In this document: piece after piece, positions 40,527 through 40,576 of the stretch
How the letters are laid out: each line of letters starts with the position of its first letter
How positions within the stretch are numbered: the first letter of the stretch is position 1
NCBI GenBank assembly: GCA_035255045.1
Contig: DATFAA010000037.1
Coordinates: 1 to 40,576 of the forward strand
Source of the DNA: JAGTRP01 sp035255045
Lineage (GTDB): Bacteria > Pseudomonadota > Gammaproteobacteria > Burkholderiales > Rhodocyclaceae
Length of the DNA: 40,576 nucleotides
Direction of reading: 5' to 3'
The notes under the pieces: generated by a model
Seen by the model: only the letters and a program-made list of their open reading frames with translations
Database searches by the model: none
Told to the model about the DNA's origin: nothing
Made by a program: the position numbers and the translations under genes

Positions 40527-40555
40527 TTGGCCTGCTAATCCGATAGTTATATACT
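40527..40555 (+). promoter_or_regulatory. Sigma-70-like promoter at the right edge
   Basis: TTGGCC (40527-40532), an exact 17-base spacer and TATACT (40550-40555) resemble a sigma-70 promoter reading rightward out of the window. The gene it would serve lies beyond the right edge. Confidence 0.5.
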
Positions 40556-40576
40556 GCATTGCCCCTACAGAATGTA

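Noticed and set aside
1..40576. Search for CRISPR arrays, insertion sequences, tRNAs, phage genes and defence systems.
   Set aside because: No regularly spaced direct repeats, terminal inverted repeats with a transposase, cloverleaf-like genes or phage/toxin-antitoxin motifs could be supported by eye.

Overview
The window is about 40.6 kb of GC-rich bacterial chromosome (roughly 65% G+C by eye). It is densely packed, with about 41 protein genes, no gap over 300 bases, and no insertion sequence, phage, CRISPR array, tRNA or rRNA that I can recognise. Gene content and order (ileS-lspA-slpA-ispH followed by type IV minor pilins, rpsT, argD-argF-argG, a DUF2788 membrane protein, rpmE-rho-trxA) point to a betaproteobacterium. 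A Rhodocyclales relative such as Azospira or Dechloromonas is my best guess, inferred from gene style and not from any search.

Left part (1-12.7 kb): the 3' part of ileS overlaps lspA, which overlaps an FKBP-type prolyl isomerase (slpA/fkpB), then ispH. After a 146-base gap comes a type IV pilus minor pilin operon (pilE, fimT/fimU-like, pilV, pilW, pilX, pilY1), closed by a small protein with a TonB-like C-terminal domain. These products would form the pilus-tip priming complex: PilX lacks the Glu5 that the other four pilins have, and PilY1 is the large VWA/beta-propeller tip adhesin. This PilY1 carries a duplicated cysteine-rich insert and lacks the Asp-rich calcium loop known from Pseudomonas.

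Middle (12.7-26.1 kb): rpsT has a clear sigma-70 promoter and terminator. It is followed by a DUF3579 gene, a small unknown gene with its own promoter, and an orphan ParA-like ATPase divergent from the arginine genes argD, argF and argG. Downstream of argG lie a DUF2788 membrane protein, the nucleoside phosphorylase ppnP and yajQ. A GATase1 protein and a retropepsin-like periplasmic protease are divergent, with overlapping 5' ends. Next come a 91-residue unknown protein, a CoA-type Nudix hydrolase, a CobD/CbiB-like membrane protein, a thiolase, a stand-alone proteasome-like protein (Anbu type) and a TIGR03862/HI0933-like flavoprotein.

Right part (26.1-40.6 kb): a two-gene signalling operon on the minus strand encodes a REC-HD-GYP c-di-GMP phosphodiesterase and a 1582-residue soluble hybrid kinase with four CBS repeats, four PAS, GAF, HisKA, HATPase, REC and HPt domains. 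Then come a minus-strand operon (M48 protease, cytochrome c, pterin dehydratase, rsgA), divergent orn, a GT39-type membrane glycosyltransferase, rpmE, rho and trxA. Last is a membrane diguanylate cyclase with an intact I-site. The window thus holds both a c-di-GMP synthase and a degrader beside a type IV pilus locus, a plausible but unproven functional link.

I did not find a clearly new multi-gene system. The best candidates for a second look are the CBS-rich kinase/HD-GYP pair, the PilY1 variations, the orphan Anbu and ParA genes, and a possible attenuator-like leader before argD.
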